Source: Terasakiella sp. SH-1
GTDB lineage: Bacteria > Pseudomonadota > Alphaproteobacteria > Rhodospirillales > Terasakiellaceae
Assembly (NCBI RefSeq): GCF_004564135.1
Contig: NZ_CP038255.1
Coordinates: 1,086,501 to 1,150,500, forward strand
Length of the DNA: 64,000 nt
Direction of reading: 5' to 3'
Shown: piece after piece, positions 41,035 through 60,309 of the stretch
How positions within the stretch are numbered: the stretch's first letter is position 1
Layout of the letters: every line of letters starts with the position of its first letter
Notes under the pieces: generated by a model
Seen by the model: only the letters and a program-made list of their open reading frames with translations
Told to the model about the DNA's origin: nothing
Databases searched by the model: none
Made by a program: the position numbers and the translations under genes

Positions 41035-41739
41035 GGAGAAAGCTTTTTTATAGGCTGCGCGAAAACGTTCGACCAGCTCTTGTGGTGTGTCTTTGCTAAA
41101 GGCGATATAGACAGGCTTTGAAACTTTTTTCAATTTGAGTACAGGAACCAAAGCGTCTTTTGGTTGGCTCAGTTCTTTCAGGCTTTGGTTTAAGGAGTTA
41201 ATATCTGCGGGGATCATGTCAAGGCGACCGGATAAAACCATTTTGACCCCTGAGTTTTGGCTGCTGATCGGCCAAATTTTATAACCTTGATCAATCAGGT
41301 GCTTGCCTTTTGCATCCTTGCTTAAAGCGCCTGTCTTATAGGCTAATCCCTCTTCAAGTGTGGCAAGCTGAACCGCTTCATTGCCTTTTTTCTTGAAAAG
41401 AAAGGCTTCAATCGCAGCAATTTTTCCAATCCAGTGAAACTTGTCTTCGCGTTCAGGCGTGCGGATCATGGAAAAGATAAGTGTTTTGGGACGTTTTAGG
41501 GCACGTTTATAGGCATTGGGCCATGTGGTGACATGAATCTGGGGATCGAAATCCAGTTCCTTAAAAATACGCTGGGCTTGCGCAACAGAAATACCGCGTG
41601 GAGTGCCATTATATATGTAGCTGTAAGGCTTGAAAGACGATGTAACAACGGTAATATCCGCGAATTCATCTTGTGCTGAGCTTGGTGAAGTGAAAACGAG
41701 CAGGCTAAGCAACAAGGCAGCCAGAATAAGCGGGCGCAT
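41029..41739 (-). CDS. Periplasmic solute-binding protein (family 3 type)
   Basis: 236 residues from ATG 41739; the TTG two codons earlier is less likely. The signal peptide is MRPLILAALLLSLLVFTSPSSA. The mature part reads as a type-II periplasmic binding protein (SBP_bac_3): FADITVVTSSFKPYSYIYNGTPRGISVAQAQRIFKELDF is the usual first strand and ligand-facing loop, and GYKIWPISSQNSGVKMVLSGRLDMIPADINSL the second lobe. No transporter or receptor gene is adjacent, so it may feed a distant system or act as an orphan sensor. It is inserted, on the opposite strand, between rplL and rpoB, which are normally consecutive. That is unusual for this operon. Confidence 0.85.
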   Translation of the reverse strand: MRPLILAALLLSLLVFTSPSSAQDEFADITVVTSSFKPYSYIYNGTPRGISVAQAQRIFKELDFDPQIHVTTWPNAYKRALKRPKTLIFSMIRTPEREDKFHWIGKIAAIEAFLFKKKGNEAVQLATLEEGLAYKTGALSKDAKGKHLIDQGYKIWPISSQNSGVKMVLSGRLDMIPADINSLNQSLKELSQPKDALVPVLKLKKVSKPVYIAFSKDTPQELVERFRAAYKKAFSQ

Positions 41740-42114
41740 GGCCAAATGTCTCCATCTTTGAAAAACTCTAAGTTAAAATACAGGAAGGGGAATGTAAACC
41801 ATCCCTTTACTGTGTTGGGTCCTGTTCTAAGAATCCTCTTTACGCTGTGAGTTTCTTTCTTTATAAGGCTTATTAATACATTGCTGGGCTGGGTTGAATC
41901 AATGATTCGATCCGGCCCGGCTGTCTTTGTCTGCATTATGGATAAAGACACCTCCGTCTCAGGCCCGGATAGGCCCCGCCGTGGCCGATAAAGTCTGAGA
42001 TATTCAAGGAGTTGGTCCTGTTCGATACAGGGCTATATGGATGAAAGTTGTACCAAGGGTTCGGCGACCAGCGGTGCAATGGACATTCGATCTATATTAT
42101 ACTTGAGGACTCTA
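41740..42114 (+). other. Intergenic region with rpoB leader
   Basis: 375 bases without a gene. It should hold the divergent promoter of the solute-binding gene and the promoter and leader for rpoBC. The element CTCAGGC...AGTCTGAG around 41958-42000 can form a weak long-range hairpin. No promoter matched well enough to call. Confidence 0.4.
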
Positions 42115-50512
<8,398 letters not shown>

Positions 50513-50529
50513 GCGTTTTCAGACTTAAA

Positions 50530-50568
50530 TAAAAAAGCCGGATAGGGAAACCTGTCCGGCTTTTTTTA
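50530..50568 (+). terminator. Terminator of the rpoBC operon
   Basis: A 15-bp stem (AAAAAGCCGGATAGG with CCTGTCCGGCTTTTT, one mismatch-like G-T) closes GAAA and is followed by Ts. It is the strongest terminator in this half. Confidence 0.93.
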
Positions 50569-50928
50569 TGGTGACGACTCTGCAGTTAAGGAATGAGTTG
50601 GAGGCGAATCTTTCACTTCCTAGTTGGGAGGGTCGCCTGTTTCTGCGTGTTAATAGAATGAAATAATCGCCATAGTGGTAAAAGCTATGGGAAAATGACA
50701 TTATGTTTCAAAATCCATCATAAAAGTATCGCATCGTGATGTATTTGGTTGAATTCTCTGGACTAAAGTCCCAAATTCATCGGGGTAATAGGGCTAATTG
50801 CCAATATTAAAATTTGTTCACGGGTGTAAATAAGGGCAACTTTTAACGGTAACTTATCTCTGTTTCCTAATAAAAACTCGAGCGCGAAAAGTGCCGGGAA
50901 ACAACGAAAAAAAAGGGTGGGGGAGTTC
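50569..50928 (+). other. Intergenic region upstream of the first PAS gene
   Basis: 360 bases with no reading frame that looks coding. It should contain the promoter for the first PAS-MCP pair. A loose flagellar sigma-28 resemblance near 50869-50900 was judged too weak to call. Confidence 0.35.
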
Positions 50929-51465
50929 ATGCAACTCTATGGAAATCCTGATTTAACAGGTACTGAACGTTATTTTGATAAAGACGAGGTGATTGTTTCC
51001 AAGACAGATACAAAGGGAATTATCACTTATGCCAACAGGACATTTGGCCGTCTGGCTGGGATGACACCACAACAGGCTGTTGGGAAAAATCATAATATTA
51101 TTCGTCACCCGCATATGCCGAGATGCGTTTTTAAATTGCTGTGGGATACAATTTCACAGGGACACGAAATTTTCGCCTATGTGATTAACCGTTCTTTGAA
51201 CGGGGATCATTATTGGGTCTTGGCCCATGTAACGCCCAGTTATAACAAAGCAGGTGAGATCGTTGGCTATCACAGTAATCGCCGTGTACCAAACCGTGAG
51301 GTGATTGATACGGCGATCATTCCGCTTTATTCCTCCTTGCTTGAAATTGAAAAAAGCCATGAGTCTCCAAAAGAGGGCATGATGGCGGGCTTGAATAAAG
51401 CCGTGGAAGTCATTGGTGGCAGTGGCAAAGAATATAACCATTTCATTATGTCGCTGGGAGGATAA
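50929..51465 (+). CDS. Aer-like PAS-domain sensor protein (pair 1)
   Basis: 178 residues from ATG 50929, with GGGGGAG 5 bases upstream. A single PAS domain of the energy-taxis (Aer) type covers about 20-130: [47 protein letters not shown], then [24 protein letters not shown]. The HNIIRHPHMP and [11 protein letters not shown] segments are the FAD-pocket signature of Aer proteins, so FAD binding and redox or oxygen sensing are likely. No membrane segment. Unlike Aer, the methyl-accepting domain is not fused: it is in the next gene, one base on. The paralogue at 53842 has almost the same length and layout. Confidence 0.85.
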   Translation: MQLYGNPDLTGTERYFDKDEVIVSKTDTKGIITYANRTFGRLAGMTPQQAVGKNHNIIRHPHMPRCVFKLLWDTISQGHEIFAYVINRSLNGDHYWVLAHVTPSYNKAGEIVGYHSNRRVPNREVIDTAIIPLYSSLLEIEKSHESPKEGMMAGLNKAVEVIGGSGKEYNHFIMSLGG

Positions 51466-51466
51466 G

Positions 51467-52613
51467 ATGTTTGGTGGAAAATCTAATCAAATCCAACATG
51501 CGATTGCTGAATTAAAGCAGGTTCTTGCTGGTGATTTTGAAGTCCGCATTACGGATATTCGGGGTAATTCAGAATTGGATGAATTGCTTTATCTCATTAA
51601 TGATGTGATTGACCGTTCTGATGCGTACATGCGTGAGTCAGCAGCTTGTACTGAACATGTGGCCCATAATAAATATTGGCGTAAGATTGAAATGGATGGC
51701 ATGTTAGGCGATTATAAAATCGCCAGCGAGAAAGTGAATGCTGCTGTAGATGCCATGAACCATAAGGTTGATTCTTTCTCTCAAACCTTGCTGGAATTTG
51801 AAGGCGAAGTTTTGATGGTTGCTGATACGGTTTCTGATACCTCTGAGCAAGTGGAAGATGCCGCACGCGGTATGGAACGTATCGCTGAATGTACAGCAAA
51901 AGATTCCATGTCCGTGTCAGAAGCTGCCCAGCAAGCCTCTCTCAACGTACAGACGGTTTCTGCTGCGTCTGAGGAACTAACCGCGTCGATTTCAGAAATC
52001 AGTTCACAAGTAGGCCATGTGTCGCAAATGACATTGGAAGCCCAGACGGATAGCCAGGCTATTTCAGGGCAGGTGCAAACCTTGTCTGAAACATCCAGTG
52101 CTTACCTCAGTTGTAAATTTGATCCGTGATATTTCTGAACAAACCAATATGCTGGCCTTGAATGCCACGATTGAGGCTGCACGTGCCGGGGAGGCTGGGA
52201 AAGGTTTTGCGGTTGTCGCAACAGAAGTCAAAAATCTTGCCAAACAAACTTCTGAGGCAACAGACAGTATTGAAGAGCAGATTAAAGCCATCCAGCTGGC
52301 GACCAATGTCGCTGTAGAGGGAATTGAAAAAATTGTCTCTAAGATTGATTATGTTGCACAGGCAAACTCTTCGGTTTCTGCCGCTGTGGAAGAACAATCT
52401 GCAGCAACCGCTGAAATTGCCCGTAATATTGAGCAGGCGGCAAATGGTAATGTCGAAGTGAATGATAAAATTGCTGATGTCGCCGAAGGTGCAGATGAAA
52501 CCCGTGATGCAGCACATCTTGTTCAGCAACAAACCGAAGTGCTCCTCACTGAATCCAGAAAACTATCTGATGGTATTGATGTCTTCATGGATAAAGCGCG
52601 TGCTGTTATTTAA
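51467..52613 (+). pseudogene. Soluble methyl-accepting chemotaxis protein, frameshifted (pair 1)
   Basis: The first frame runs from ATG 51467 to a TGA at 52127-52129 and encodes the N-terminal and first signalling helices. The second frame, from about 52100 to 52613, holds the hairpin tip and return helix ([39 protein letters not shown]). A net +1 (or -2) change near 52100 separates them. The intact paralogue at 54375 reads through the same point as [15 protein letters not shown]. No membrane segment: the protein would be cytoplasmic. As read here the signalling tip would be lost, so the receptor should not work unless the shift is a sequencing error or is bypassed. It is paired with the PAS gene before it. 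Confidence 0.8.
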
Positions 52614-52638
52614 TTTTTAAAGAATTTTATCGAATGAG

Positions 52639-52671
52639 GAAACCCACTGTTTCAGGCAGTGGGTTTTTTTA
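52639..52671 (+). terminator. Terminator after MCP 1
   Basis: AAACCCACTG and CAGTGGGTTT pair around TTTCAGG and are followed by a T run. It sits between the frameshifted MCP and the convergent XRE gene and could serve both strands. Confidence 0.88.
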
Positions 52672-53115
52672 TTAGAGTGTTCTCACGCGCACCATGCTAC
52701 AAATAATATTCGTGATATTCTGGGGGGAATGCATCTCGTTATTCTGGCTGATAACAAGATAGCTTTCTTTGATAATGAGCGCTTTTATTTCTGGTGTGAT
52801 GGTTTTCTTTTCGTGTAGTAGACAGTTCTCAAGCTCGCTGATGATCTTTTGCAACAAGGGGCTATCAAGGGCGTCTTGACTTTTATTGGCATTGGTTGTT
52901 GGAACTGGATTCCCTCTTCCAGATAATAACCAAACCGGGTTAATACCGACACTAGAAAGGTGGATCAAAACTGATGCTTTTGGTTCATTTTCTCCTCTCT
53001 CGTAACGTTCCCAAGATGAACGCCCTCCTAATCCAACCTGCTCGGCCATTTCTCGTGCGCTTAAGCCTAGGATATGACGGGCTTTTCTTAGTCTTTCATT
53101 CAGGGTGTTTGTCAT
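52672..53115 (-). CDS. XRE-family transcriptional regulator
   Basis: 147 residues from ATG 53115, with GAGAGGAG 6 bases upstream; the frame extends 29 codons further up but lacks a good ribosome site. The N-terminal helix-turn-helix reads LNERLRKARHILGLSAREMAEQVGLGGRSSWERYERGENEPKASVLIHLSSVGINPVWLLSG, a standard XRE/Cro-type domain with the family's end WLLsG. The C-terminal 70 residues are helical and may mediate dimer contacts (KIISELENCLLHEKKTITPEIKALIIKESYL). It has the look of a phage-type repressor but stands alone between the two PAS-MCP pairs. Its target is not evident; no matching operator was found. Confidence 0.88.
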   Translation of the reverse strand: MTNTLNERLRKARHILGLSAREMAEQVGLGGRSSWERYERGENEPKASVLIHLSSVGINPVWLLSGRGNPVPTTNANKSQDALDSPLLQKIISELENCLLHEKKTITPEIKALIIKESYLVISQNNEMHSPQNITNIICSMVRVRTL

Positions 53116-53841
53116 GGTTCTCCTCTCGAAATATAGGAGAAAGAGGAAGAAAGGCGATTTTTTAGATCTTTTCTTATATGAAAAGCCCTTGATAAACAGC
53201 AACTTATAACTTTAGTACCGTTTTTGGAGAATAAGAGTATTAATTGGTGCATTTTGCACTTGCTAACGAAGCAATTTTGAGTCACTATGCAGTCATAGAT
53301 ATTACGGGGTATGGTTTTTCGGGAGTACGATAAGCTGTTGTTGTGAAATTGCAAATTAGGCACTCTCTATAGTTTCAAACAAGCATAAGTATATGTCACG
53401 CTAAGTATTTGATTTTACTGGCGTGTTTTGTTTGTCGTGGGAATGGTTGAATCGCAGTTTGATCCAGTTCGAGAGCCGTCCGGGGTGACGGTTCGAAGTT
53501 GGATTTGTGATGTTTGCCCTTCCTCGGGATGATTATATACATCCCGCAAGCTTGGGGAGAAGACAAAAATGCTGCATTTGTGTTGTTTCTCTATTGGATT
53601 AAGTAGAAATACGTATCTGAATATTTATTATCGCAACGTAGCGGTAATAATTTCAGGATTTTATCTACTCTAGGCAATCGCTTCCGGGCCACCTTTCCTT
53701 ACTTTCTGTGAAAAAATATTAAAGATCGCAGCTAATGCGATGATGATGTATGCGTACATTGGTTGAGAACGACGGTAGATACTCGCGTAGATGTTTTTTG
53801 AAACATGTATATCTAAAGTATTAGGATAGGCTGTATAAGCT
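53116..53841 (+). other. Gene-poor stretch with two hairpins
   Basis: 726 bases without a convincing gene on either strand. Two structured spots are visible: an imperfect 17-bp stem at 53462-53502 (TCCAGTTCGAGAGCCGTC against GACGGTTCGAAGTTGGA) and a 7-bp stem at 53525-53546 (CGGGATG with CATCCCG around ATTATATA). They lie 23 bases apart. Neither has a T tract, so they are not ordinary terminators. A small RNA or a regulator site is possible. The promoters of the XRE gene (leftward) and of the second PAS gene (rightward) must also lie here. Confidence 0.4.
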
Positions 53842-54375
53842 ATGCAAGTAAATCCGGTTTTAACAGGTTGTGAACGCGTTTTTGATGTTGATGAAGTGAT
53901 CGTGTCAAAAACAGACCTGAAGGGTAAAATCACATATGCGAACCGAACGTTCGCTAAATTGGCTGGTGTTTCACCAAAAGATGCTGTTGGGAAACCGCAT
54001 AATTTCATCCGGCATCCCGACATGCCGCGTAGTGTGTTTAAGTTGTTATGGGAAACCGTAAGTGGCGGGGATGAGATTTTTGCTTATGTCATCAACCGTT
54101 CTCTTAATGGGGATCATTATTGGGTCTTGGCCCATGTGACACCCAGTTATGGAAAAAATGGTCAAATTGTTGGCTATCATAGTAACCGGCGGGCAACGGA
54201 TCGCCCGGTTATTGATGAACATATTATCCCGCTTTATGCCGAATTGACGGCAATTGAAAGTACGGCCATATCACCAAAGGAAGGGCTCAAGGCAGGTTAT
54301 GAGAAGCTTATGTCGGTTTTTTCTGGAAGCTTGAGCGAATATAACAAATACATTCTTTCCTTGGGAGGGGCCTGA
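53842..54375 (+). CDS. Aer-like PAS-domain sensor protein (pair 2)
   Basis: 177 residues from ATG 53842. The PAS domain matches pair 1 closely: [47 protein letters not shown] and [38 protein letters not shown]. The FAD-pocket residues of Aer-type PAS domains are kept. No membrane segment. The stop overlaps the next start by one base (TGATG), so sensor and signalling parts are made together but as two proteins. The ribosome site is weak: only a purine-poor CTATGC context precedes the ATG. Confidence 0.85.
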   Translation: MQVNPVLTGCERVFDVDEVIVSKTDLKGKITYANRTFAKLAGVSPKDAVGKPHNFIRHPDMPRSVFKLLWETVSGGDEIFAYVINRSLNGDHYWVLAHVTPSYGKNGQIVGYHSNRRATDRPVIDEHIIPLYAELTAIESTAISPKEGLKAGYEKLMSVFSGSLSEYNKYILSLGGA

Positions 54376-55520
54376 TGATTATCAATTCCCGGCAGCTCGA
54401 TCACGCGATTGAGGCATTGACCGAAATTTATAATGGTAACTATGAAGCCCGTGTAACCGATATTCGCGATAAGAATAAATTTGACGAGCTTCTATATCTT
54501 ATTAACGATATTATTGATCGCAATGACTCTTATTTGCGTGAAGCGGCTGCCTGTACGGAACATGTCTCCAACAACCAGTATTGGCGCAAAATTGTGCAAC
54601 GCGGTATGGTTGGTGTGTACCGTGAAGCTGCGCAAAAAGTAAATGGTGCTGTTGATAATATGGCAGCAAAGACTGCGCAGTTTAATTCGGTGCTGGATAA
54701 TTTTGAAAGTAACGTTCAAACCGTTGCTAATGGTGTATCGCAGGCTGCAGGCCATATGTCTGAGTCCATGCATGATATGGAAAAAATTGCGGTACAGACA
54801 TCTGCTGATTCAAAGTCAGTGGCACTGGCCGCAGGGCAGGCCAGCTCCAATGTAGAAACCATTGCCGCAGCCTCAGATCAATTGAGTGCGTCCATTTGCG
54901 AGATTGCATCTCAGGTGACGCAAGTCAGTGAGATGGTCATGAATGCACAAAATGTCAGCCGGGATGTGAATGACAATGTGTCTCAGCTTTCTGTGACTTC
55001 AAGCTCCATTAACGAGATGATCAATTTAATCCGGGATATTTCAGACCAGACCAACATGTTGGCGCTCAATGCCACGATTGAGGCTGCGCGAGCTGGTGAG
55101 GCTGGTAAGGGCTTTGCTGTGGTGGCAACTGAAGTGAAAAACCTGGCTAATCAGACAGCGCAGGCAACGGATAGTATTGAAAGTCATATTTCAGCAATCC
55201 GTCAGGCAACCGATGTTGCAGTCGATGGGATTGGCAATATCGTGAAGCGGATTGAAGATATTTCCGGGGTTAATACGATTGTTTCTGCGGCTGTGGAAGA
55301 GCAATCCGCTGCGACCAATGAAATTGCTAAAAATATTGAACAGGCTGCTGGTGCGGCCTCTCAGGTCAATACGTTGATTACCCATGTCTCTCAGGATGCG
55401 GATAAAACGGAAACGGCTGCTCAAACGGTGCAGGAAAAGTCCACTTATCTGACGGAACAATCTGCCAAGTTACAGGAAAATGTGACGGAATTTATGGGGG
55501 CAGCTCGGGCTGTTTTATAA
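54375..55520 (+). CDS. Soluble methyl-accepting chemotaxis protein (pair 2)
   Basis: 381 residues, no membrane segment. The N-terminal 110 residues ([40 protein letters not shown]) form a helical input module shared with pair 1. The C-terminal part is the methyl-accepting coiled coil with the conserved hairpin tip [42 protein letters not shown], which binds CheA and CheW. No CheR-tether pentapeptide is seen at the C-terminus. Together with the PAS protein it probably works as a split cytoplasmic Aer-like energy-taxis receptor. A direct PAS-MCP complex is inference from overlap and from the fused Aer proteins of other bacteria. Confidence 0.9.
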   Translation: MIINSRQLDHAIEALTEIYNGNYEARVTDIRDKNKFDELLYLINDIIDRNDSYLREAAACTEHVSNNQYWRKIVQRGMVGVYREAAQKVNGAVDNMAAKTAQFNSVLDNFESNVQTVANGVSQAAGHMSESMHDMEKIAVQTSADSKSVALAAGQASSNVETIAAASDQLSASICEIASQVTQVSEMVMNAQNVSRDVNDNVSQLSVTSSSINEMINLIRDISDQTNMLALNATIEAARAGEAGKGFAVVATEVKNLANQTAQATDSIESHISAIRQATDVAVDGIGNIVKRIEDISGVNTIVSAAVEEQSAATNEIAKNIEQAAGAASQVNTLITHVSQDADKTETAAQTVQEKSTYLTEQSAKLQENVTEFMGAARAVL

Positions 55521-55592
55521 ATTGAACAGTTATGAGGGCGCAGCTTTTCTTAGGAAGTCTGTGCCCTTTTTCTGTGCGAATATGGGTTTTTC

Positions 55593-55620
55593 TTGACAAA
55601 TTGGGAAAAAACCATAGTAT
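55593..55620 (+). promoter_or_regulatory. Sigma-70 promoter of the str operon
   Basis: A perfect -35 TTGACA at 55593-55598 and a -10 TAGTAT at 55615-55620, 16 bases apart, lie 142 bases before rpsL. The long leader that follows is T-rich. Confidence 0.7.
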
Positions 55621-55761
55621 CGCGCGCCTATTGAGTGGTGGAGTCTGTCTTTTTTTTGTCAGGTTTCACATTGTTGTAACAGGAACGTTATAGCATCCGC
55701 GGGATTTTTTAATTTTTTCGCGCGCCATAACGTTGCGAGTGTGTCAAGGAACATACTGCTT

Positions 55762-56133
55762 ATGCCTACTATTAACCAATTGATCCGTAAGCCGCGTAAG
55801 GCGAAACCGGTTCGTAACATGGTTCCTGCGATGGAAGCATGTCCGCAAAAACGTGGTGTTTGTACGCGCGTTTATACGACTACCCCTAAGAAGCCTAACT
55901 CAGCCCTGCGTAAGGTTGCCCGTGTGCGCCTGACAAACGGCTTTGAAGTTTCTTCTTACATCCCGGGTGAAGGTCACAACCTGCAAGAACACTCTGTCGT
56001 GATGATCCGCGGCGGCCGTGTAAAAGATTTGCCGGGTGTTCGTTACCACATCATCCGCGGTACTCTCGATACTCAAGGTCTGCAAGACCGTCGCCAACGT
56101 CGTTCTAAATACGGCGCGAAGCGTCCGAAATAA
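55762..56133 (+). CDS. rpsL: 30S ribosomal protein S12
   Basis: 123 residues from ATG 55762; an in-frame start 21 bases earlier is not needed. It begins [16 protein letters not shown] and contains the streptomycin-site segment [18 protein letters not shown] with the Lys residues in their usual drug-sensitive form. [27 protein letters not shown] is the typical end. S12 lies at the decoding centre and helps check codon-anticodon pairing. It is first in the str operon; rpsG follows 12 bases on. Confidence 0.98.
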   Translation: MPTINQLIRKPRKAKPVRNMVPAMEACPQKRGVCTRVYTTTPKKPNSALRKVARVRLTNGFEVSSYIPGEGHNLQEHSVVMIRGGRVKDLPGVRYHIIRGTLDTQGLQDRRQRRSKYGAKRPK

Positions 56134-56142
56134 GGGGTTTAG

Positions 56143-56616
<474 letters not shown>

Positions 56617-56631
56617 GATCGGATTTCCTAA

Positions 56632-58719
56632 ATGGCTGATAAATATCCTTTGGAAAAGTATCGTAACATCGGCATCATGGCACACATTGATGCGGGTAAA
56701 ACGACTACAACTGAACGTATCCTGTACTACACTGGTAAATCTTACAAGATTGGTGAAGTACATGACGGTAACGCAACAATGGACTGGATGGAGCAGGAAC
56801 AAGAGCGTGGTATTACTATTACCTCTGCTGCGACAACAACGTTCTGGCGCGATCACCGTGTAAACATCATTGACACACCGGGCCACGTGGATTTCACCAT
56901 TGAGGTGGAACGTTCACTGCGTGTACTCGACGGTGCTGTTTGTGTATTTGACTCCGTTGCTGGTGTTGAGCCGCAATCTGAAACTGTATGGCGCCAGGCT
57001 GACAAATACGACGTTCCGCGTATGTGTTTTGTCAACAAAATGGACCGTATGGGTGCTGACTTCTACCGTTGCGTAGACATGATCGTTGATCGTCTAGGTG
57101 CAACGCCGTTGGTTACTCAGCTGCCGATCGGTGCAGAAGCTGACTATGCTGGTCACGTTGACCTGATCAAGATGAAAGCTGTAATCTGGGGCGGTGAAGA
57201 ACTCGGTGCGAAATTCGACTATGTCGATATTCCTGACGATCTCGCTGACAAAGCTGCAGAATACCGTGAGCAACTCATCGAAACTGCTGTTGAGCAAGAC
57301 GATGATGCCATGGAAGCATACCTCGAAGGCAATGAGCCGTCTGAAGAAACTCTGATCAAATGTATCCGTAAAGGTACAATCGGTCTGGCTTTCGTTCCGG
57401 TTCTTTGTGGTACAGCCTTTAAGAACAAAGGTGTTCAGCCGCTTCTCGACGCTGTAATCGACTACATGCCGGCACCGACCGACATTGATGCGATTAAAGG
57501 TGTTGATGCGAAAGACCAAGAAGTAGAAATCACGCGTGAAAACTCTGAAGACGCGCCGTTCTCTGCTCTGGCCTTTAAAATCATGAACGACCCGTTCGTT
57601 GGTTCCCTGACTTTCGCACGTATCTACTCTGGTACGCTGGAAGCTGGTTCTTACGTCACAAACACGGTTAAAGGCAAAAAAGAACGTATCGGCCGTATGC
57701 TGCTTATGCATTCTGCTGAACGTGAAGAAATCAAAACAGCATCTGCTGGTGACATTGTTGCCCTGGTTGGTCTGAAAGATACAACAACGGGTGACACACT
57801 CTGTGCCAACGACAGCCAGGTTATTCTGGAACGTATGGAATTCCCAGAGCCGGTAATCGAAGTTGCTGTTGAGCCTAAGACAAAAGCTGACCAAGAGAAA
57901 ATGGGTATCGCCCTGGCTCGCTTGGCTGCAGAAGATCCGTCTTTCCGCGTAGCAACTGACCACGAAACTGGCCAGACTGTAATCGCAGGTATGGGCGAAT
58001 TGCACCTGGACATTCTCGTTGACCGTATGAAGCGTGAATTCAAAGTTGAAGCTAACGTTGGTGCGCCTCAGGTTGCTTACCGTGAAGCCTTCGGCAAAGA
58101 AGTTGAAATCGACTATACCCACAAGAAACAGTCTGGTGGTTCTGGTCAGTACGCTCGTGTACAACTTCGCTTCGGCCCGATTGATGCTGATGCTGAAACG
58201 ACTTTCGAATTCAAATCTTCCATCGTTGGCGGTAACGTACCGAAAGAATACGTCCCAGGTGTTGAAAAGGGCCTCAAAACTTCCATGGAAACAGGCTGCA
58301 TTGCAGGCTTCCCGGTTGTTGGTCTTAAAGCTGAACTGTTCGACGGTGCATACCATGATGTTGACTCCTCTGTTCTGGCCTTCGAAATCGCTGCCCGTGC
58401 AGCCTTCCGTGAAGGTATGAAACAGTCTTCCCCGAAACTGCTTGAGCCGATGATGAAGGTTGAAGTTGTGACGCCGGAAGAGTATATGGGCGACATCATT
58501 GGTGACCTGAACTCTCGTCGTGGTCAGGTTAACGCCATGGACCAACGTGGTATCGCGCGCGTTGTTGACGCACACGTACCGTTGGCCAACATGTTTGGTT
58601 ACGTAAACAACCTGCGCTCCCTGTCTCAGGGCCGTGCACAGTTCACAATGCAGTTCGACCACTACTCAGAAGTGCCGAACAACGTTGCTGAAGAAATCAA
58701 AGAAAAGTTGGCCGGTTAA
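56632..58719 (+). CDS. fusA: Elongation factor G
   Basis: 695 residues. G-domain motifs are [13 protein letters not shown] (G1), [11 protein letters not shown] (switch I), DTPGHVDF (G3) and [10 protein letters not shown] (G4). The later domains include [18 protein letters not shown] and the fusidic-acid-site region. EF-G drives translocation of tRNA and mRNA and, with RRF, splits ribosomes. Full length, 15 bases after rpsG. Only this copy lies in the window. Confidence 0.98.
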   Translation: MADKYPLEKYRNIGIMAHIDAGKTTTTERILYYTGKSYKIGEVHDGNATMDWMEQEQERGITITSAATTTFWRDHRVNIIDTPGHVDFTIEVERSLRVLDGAVCVFDSVAGVEPQSETVWRQADKYDVPRMCFVNKMDRMGADFYRCVDMIVDRLGATPLVTQLPIGAEADYAGHVDLIKMKAVIWGGEELGAKFDYVDIPDDLADKAAEYREQLIETAVEQDDDAMEAYLEGNEPSEETLIKCIRKGTIGLAFVPVLCGTAFKNKGVQPLLDAVIDYMPAPTDIDAIKGVDAKDQEVEITRENSEDAPFSALAFKIMNDPFVGSLTFARIYSGTLEAGSYVTNTVKGKKERIGRMLLMHSAEREEIKTASAGDIVALVGLKDTTTGDTLCANDSQVILERMEFPEPVIEVAVEPKTKADQEKMGIALARLAAEDPSFRVATDHETGQTVIAGMGELHLDILVDRMKREFKVEANVGAPQVAYREAFGKEVEIDYTHKKQSGGSGQYARVQLRFGPIDADAETTFEFKSSIVGGNVPKEYVPGVEKGLKTSMETGCIAGFPVVGLKAELFDGAYHDVDSSVLAFEIAARAAFREGMKQSSPKLLEPMMKVEVVTPEEYMGDIIGDLNSRRGQVNAMDQRGIARVVDAHVPLANMFGYVNNLRSLSQGRAQFTMQFDHYSEVPNNVAEEIKEKLAG

Positions 58720-58760
58720 TCCGGTCAACTCTGACATTATAAAATTGGAGTTACTTAGTA

Positions 58761-59945
58761 ATGGCTAAGGAAAAGTTTGACCGTTCGAAACCGCACTGTA
58801 ACATCGGTACAGTTGGTCACGTTGACCATGGTAAAACCACACTGACTGCTGCGATCACCAAAGTTCTCGCTGAAACAGGCGGTGGTGAAGCTGTTGATTT
58901 TGCTAACATCGACAAAGCACCGGAAGAACGTGAGCGCGGTATTACAATTTCAACTGCACACGTAGAATATGAAACAGAAGCTCGTCACTACGCACACGTA
59001 GACTGCCCGGGCCACGCTGACTATGTGAAAAACATGATCACTGGTGCTGCTCAGATGGACGGTGGTATTCTGGTTGTAAACGCTGCTGACGGCCCCATGC
59101 CGCAAACGCGTGAGCACATCCTGCTTGCTCGTCAGGTTGGTGTACCGGCTCTCGTCGTGTTCATGAACAAAGTTGACCAGGTTGACGACGAAGAACTGTT
59201 GGAACTGGTTGAAATGGAAATCACTGAACTTCTGGAAAGCTATGGCTTTGAAGATGTTCCGATCGTTGCTGGTTCTGCACTGGCTGCTCTGGAAGGCCGT
59301 GACGACAACATCGGTAAAGAGAAGATTCTTGAGCTGATGAAAGCTGTTGACGAGCACATCCCGCAGCCGGAAGCCGATACTTCCAAGCCGTTCCTGATGC
59401 CGATTGAGGACGTGTTCTCTATCTCCGGTCGTGGTACTGTTGTGACAGGCCGTATCGAAACGGGTATCACGAAAGTTGGTGAAGAAGTTGAGATCGTTGG
59501 TCTGAAAGACACTGAAACAACGACTGTAACTGGTATCGAAATGTTCCGTAAACTGCTCGATGAAGCACGTGCTGGCGATAACGCTGGTGTTCTTCTTCGT
59601 GGTATCAAACGTGACGAAATCCAGCGTGGTCAGGTTTTGGCTGCACCGGGTTCTATCACGCCGCACAAGAAATTCACTTGTGAAGTTTACATTCTGACAA
59701 AAGAAGAAGGTGGCCGTCACACGCCGTTCTTCGCGAACTACCGTCCGCAGTTCTACTTCCGTACAACTGACGTCACTGGCTCCATCACACTGCCTGAAGG
59801 CACTGAAATGGTCATGCCGGGCGATAACGTGAAGCTTTCTGTTGAACTGCTTGGCGCGATTGCGATGGACGAAGGTCTGCGTTTCGCGATCCGTGAAGGT
59901 GGTCGTACAGTAGGTTCTGGTGTTGTTGCTTCTATCGACGACTAA
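58761..59945 (+). CDS. tuf: Elongation factor Tu (copy 2)
   Basis: 394 residues, the same protein as the copy at 35756. It occupies the usual tuf place at the end of the str operon, 41 bases after fusA, with GGAG before the ATG. Silent base differences from copy 1 are concentrated in the first about 40 and last about 350 bases and sparse in between. This is the copy of the ancestral operon. A terminator follows. Confidence 0.98.
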   Translation: MAKEKFDRSKPHCNIGTVGHVDHGKTTLTAAITKVLAETGGGEAVDFANIDKAPEERERGITISTAHVEYETEARHYAHVDCPGHADYVKNMITGAAQMDGGILVVNAADGPMPQTREHILLARQVGVPALVVFMNKVDQVDDEELLELVEMEITELLESYGFEDVPIVAGSALAALEGRDDNIGKEKILELMKAVDEHIPQPEADTSKPFLMPIEDVFSISGRGTVVTGRIETGITKVGEEVEIVGLKDTETTTVTGIEMFRKLLDEARAGDNAGVLLRGIKRDEIQRGQVLAAPGSITPHKKFTCEVYILTKEEGGRHTPFFANYRPQFYFRTTDVTGSITLPEGTEMVMPGDNVKLSVELLGAIAMDEGLRFAIREGGRTVGSGVVASIDD

Positions 59946-59971
59946 GACCTCTTTCGGAATTACCGAATAAA

Positions 59972-60005
59972 GAAGGGCTCCAGCTAAGGCTGGGGCCCTT
60001 TTTTG
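59972..60005 (+). terminator. Terminator after tuf copy 2
   Basis: AAGGGCTCCAGC and GCTGGGGCCCTT pair around TAAG and are followed by TTTT. It separates the str operon from the S10 operon, which are often joined in other bacteria. Confidence 0.9.
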
Positions 60006-60309
60006 AGTCGAAATGGCAGGTGTTTAGTGAAAACTAGGCCAAGTCATTTGAGCATGTCCGGCTCCAAAACTCCGAGATGATGTGTTTTCGTAAATATCGA
60101 CATCAACATCTATCATCAGGCTTTTAGCTGTATATGCTTGTCTTGTAATTTTCCCTGTTTCAACGCTCCTGTTGAAATGCATCACAGAGGTGGCCAAATT
60201 GTATGTCCATTGGTTCTGCCCGAACAGAAAAACTAATGCTCATCCTTTCATAACCTCCTATTGTAAGTGTATCGGTCTGATGTCTGTGAAAAGTAAAGGG
60301 GGGAAGGCG
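60006..60309 (+). other. Intergenic region before the exported-protein gene
   Basis: 304 bases with no gene. An open frame begins upstream at 60172, but its first 46 codons do not look like a protein start, while the ATG at 60310 with GGGGGGAAGG has a signal peptide right after it. No promoter was matched with confidence. Confidence 0.4.

Noticed and set aside
42037..42114. Upstream extension of rpoB by 26 residues
   Set aside because: The extension is not like any RpoB start, and ATG 42115 has a good ribosome site and the standard first residues.
50869..50900. A sigma-28 flagellar promoter before the first PAS gene
   Set aside because: A TAAAAACT and GCCGGGAA pair is present but the spacing is about three bases off and the -10 has two mismatches.
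53670..54023. A minus-strand frame of 117 codons over the second PAS gene start
   Set aside because: It is antisense to a gene with a clear PAS domain and has no family features.
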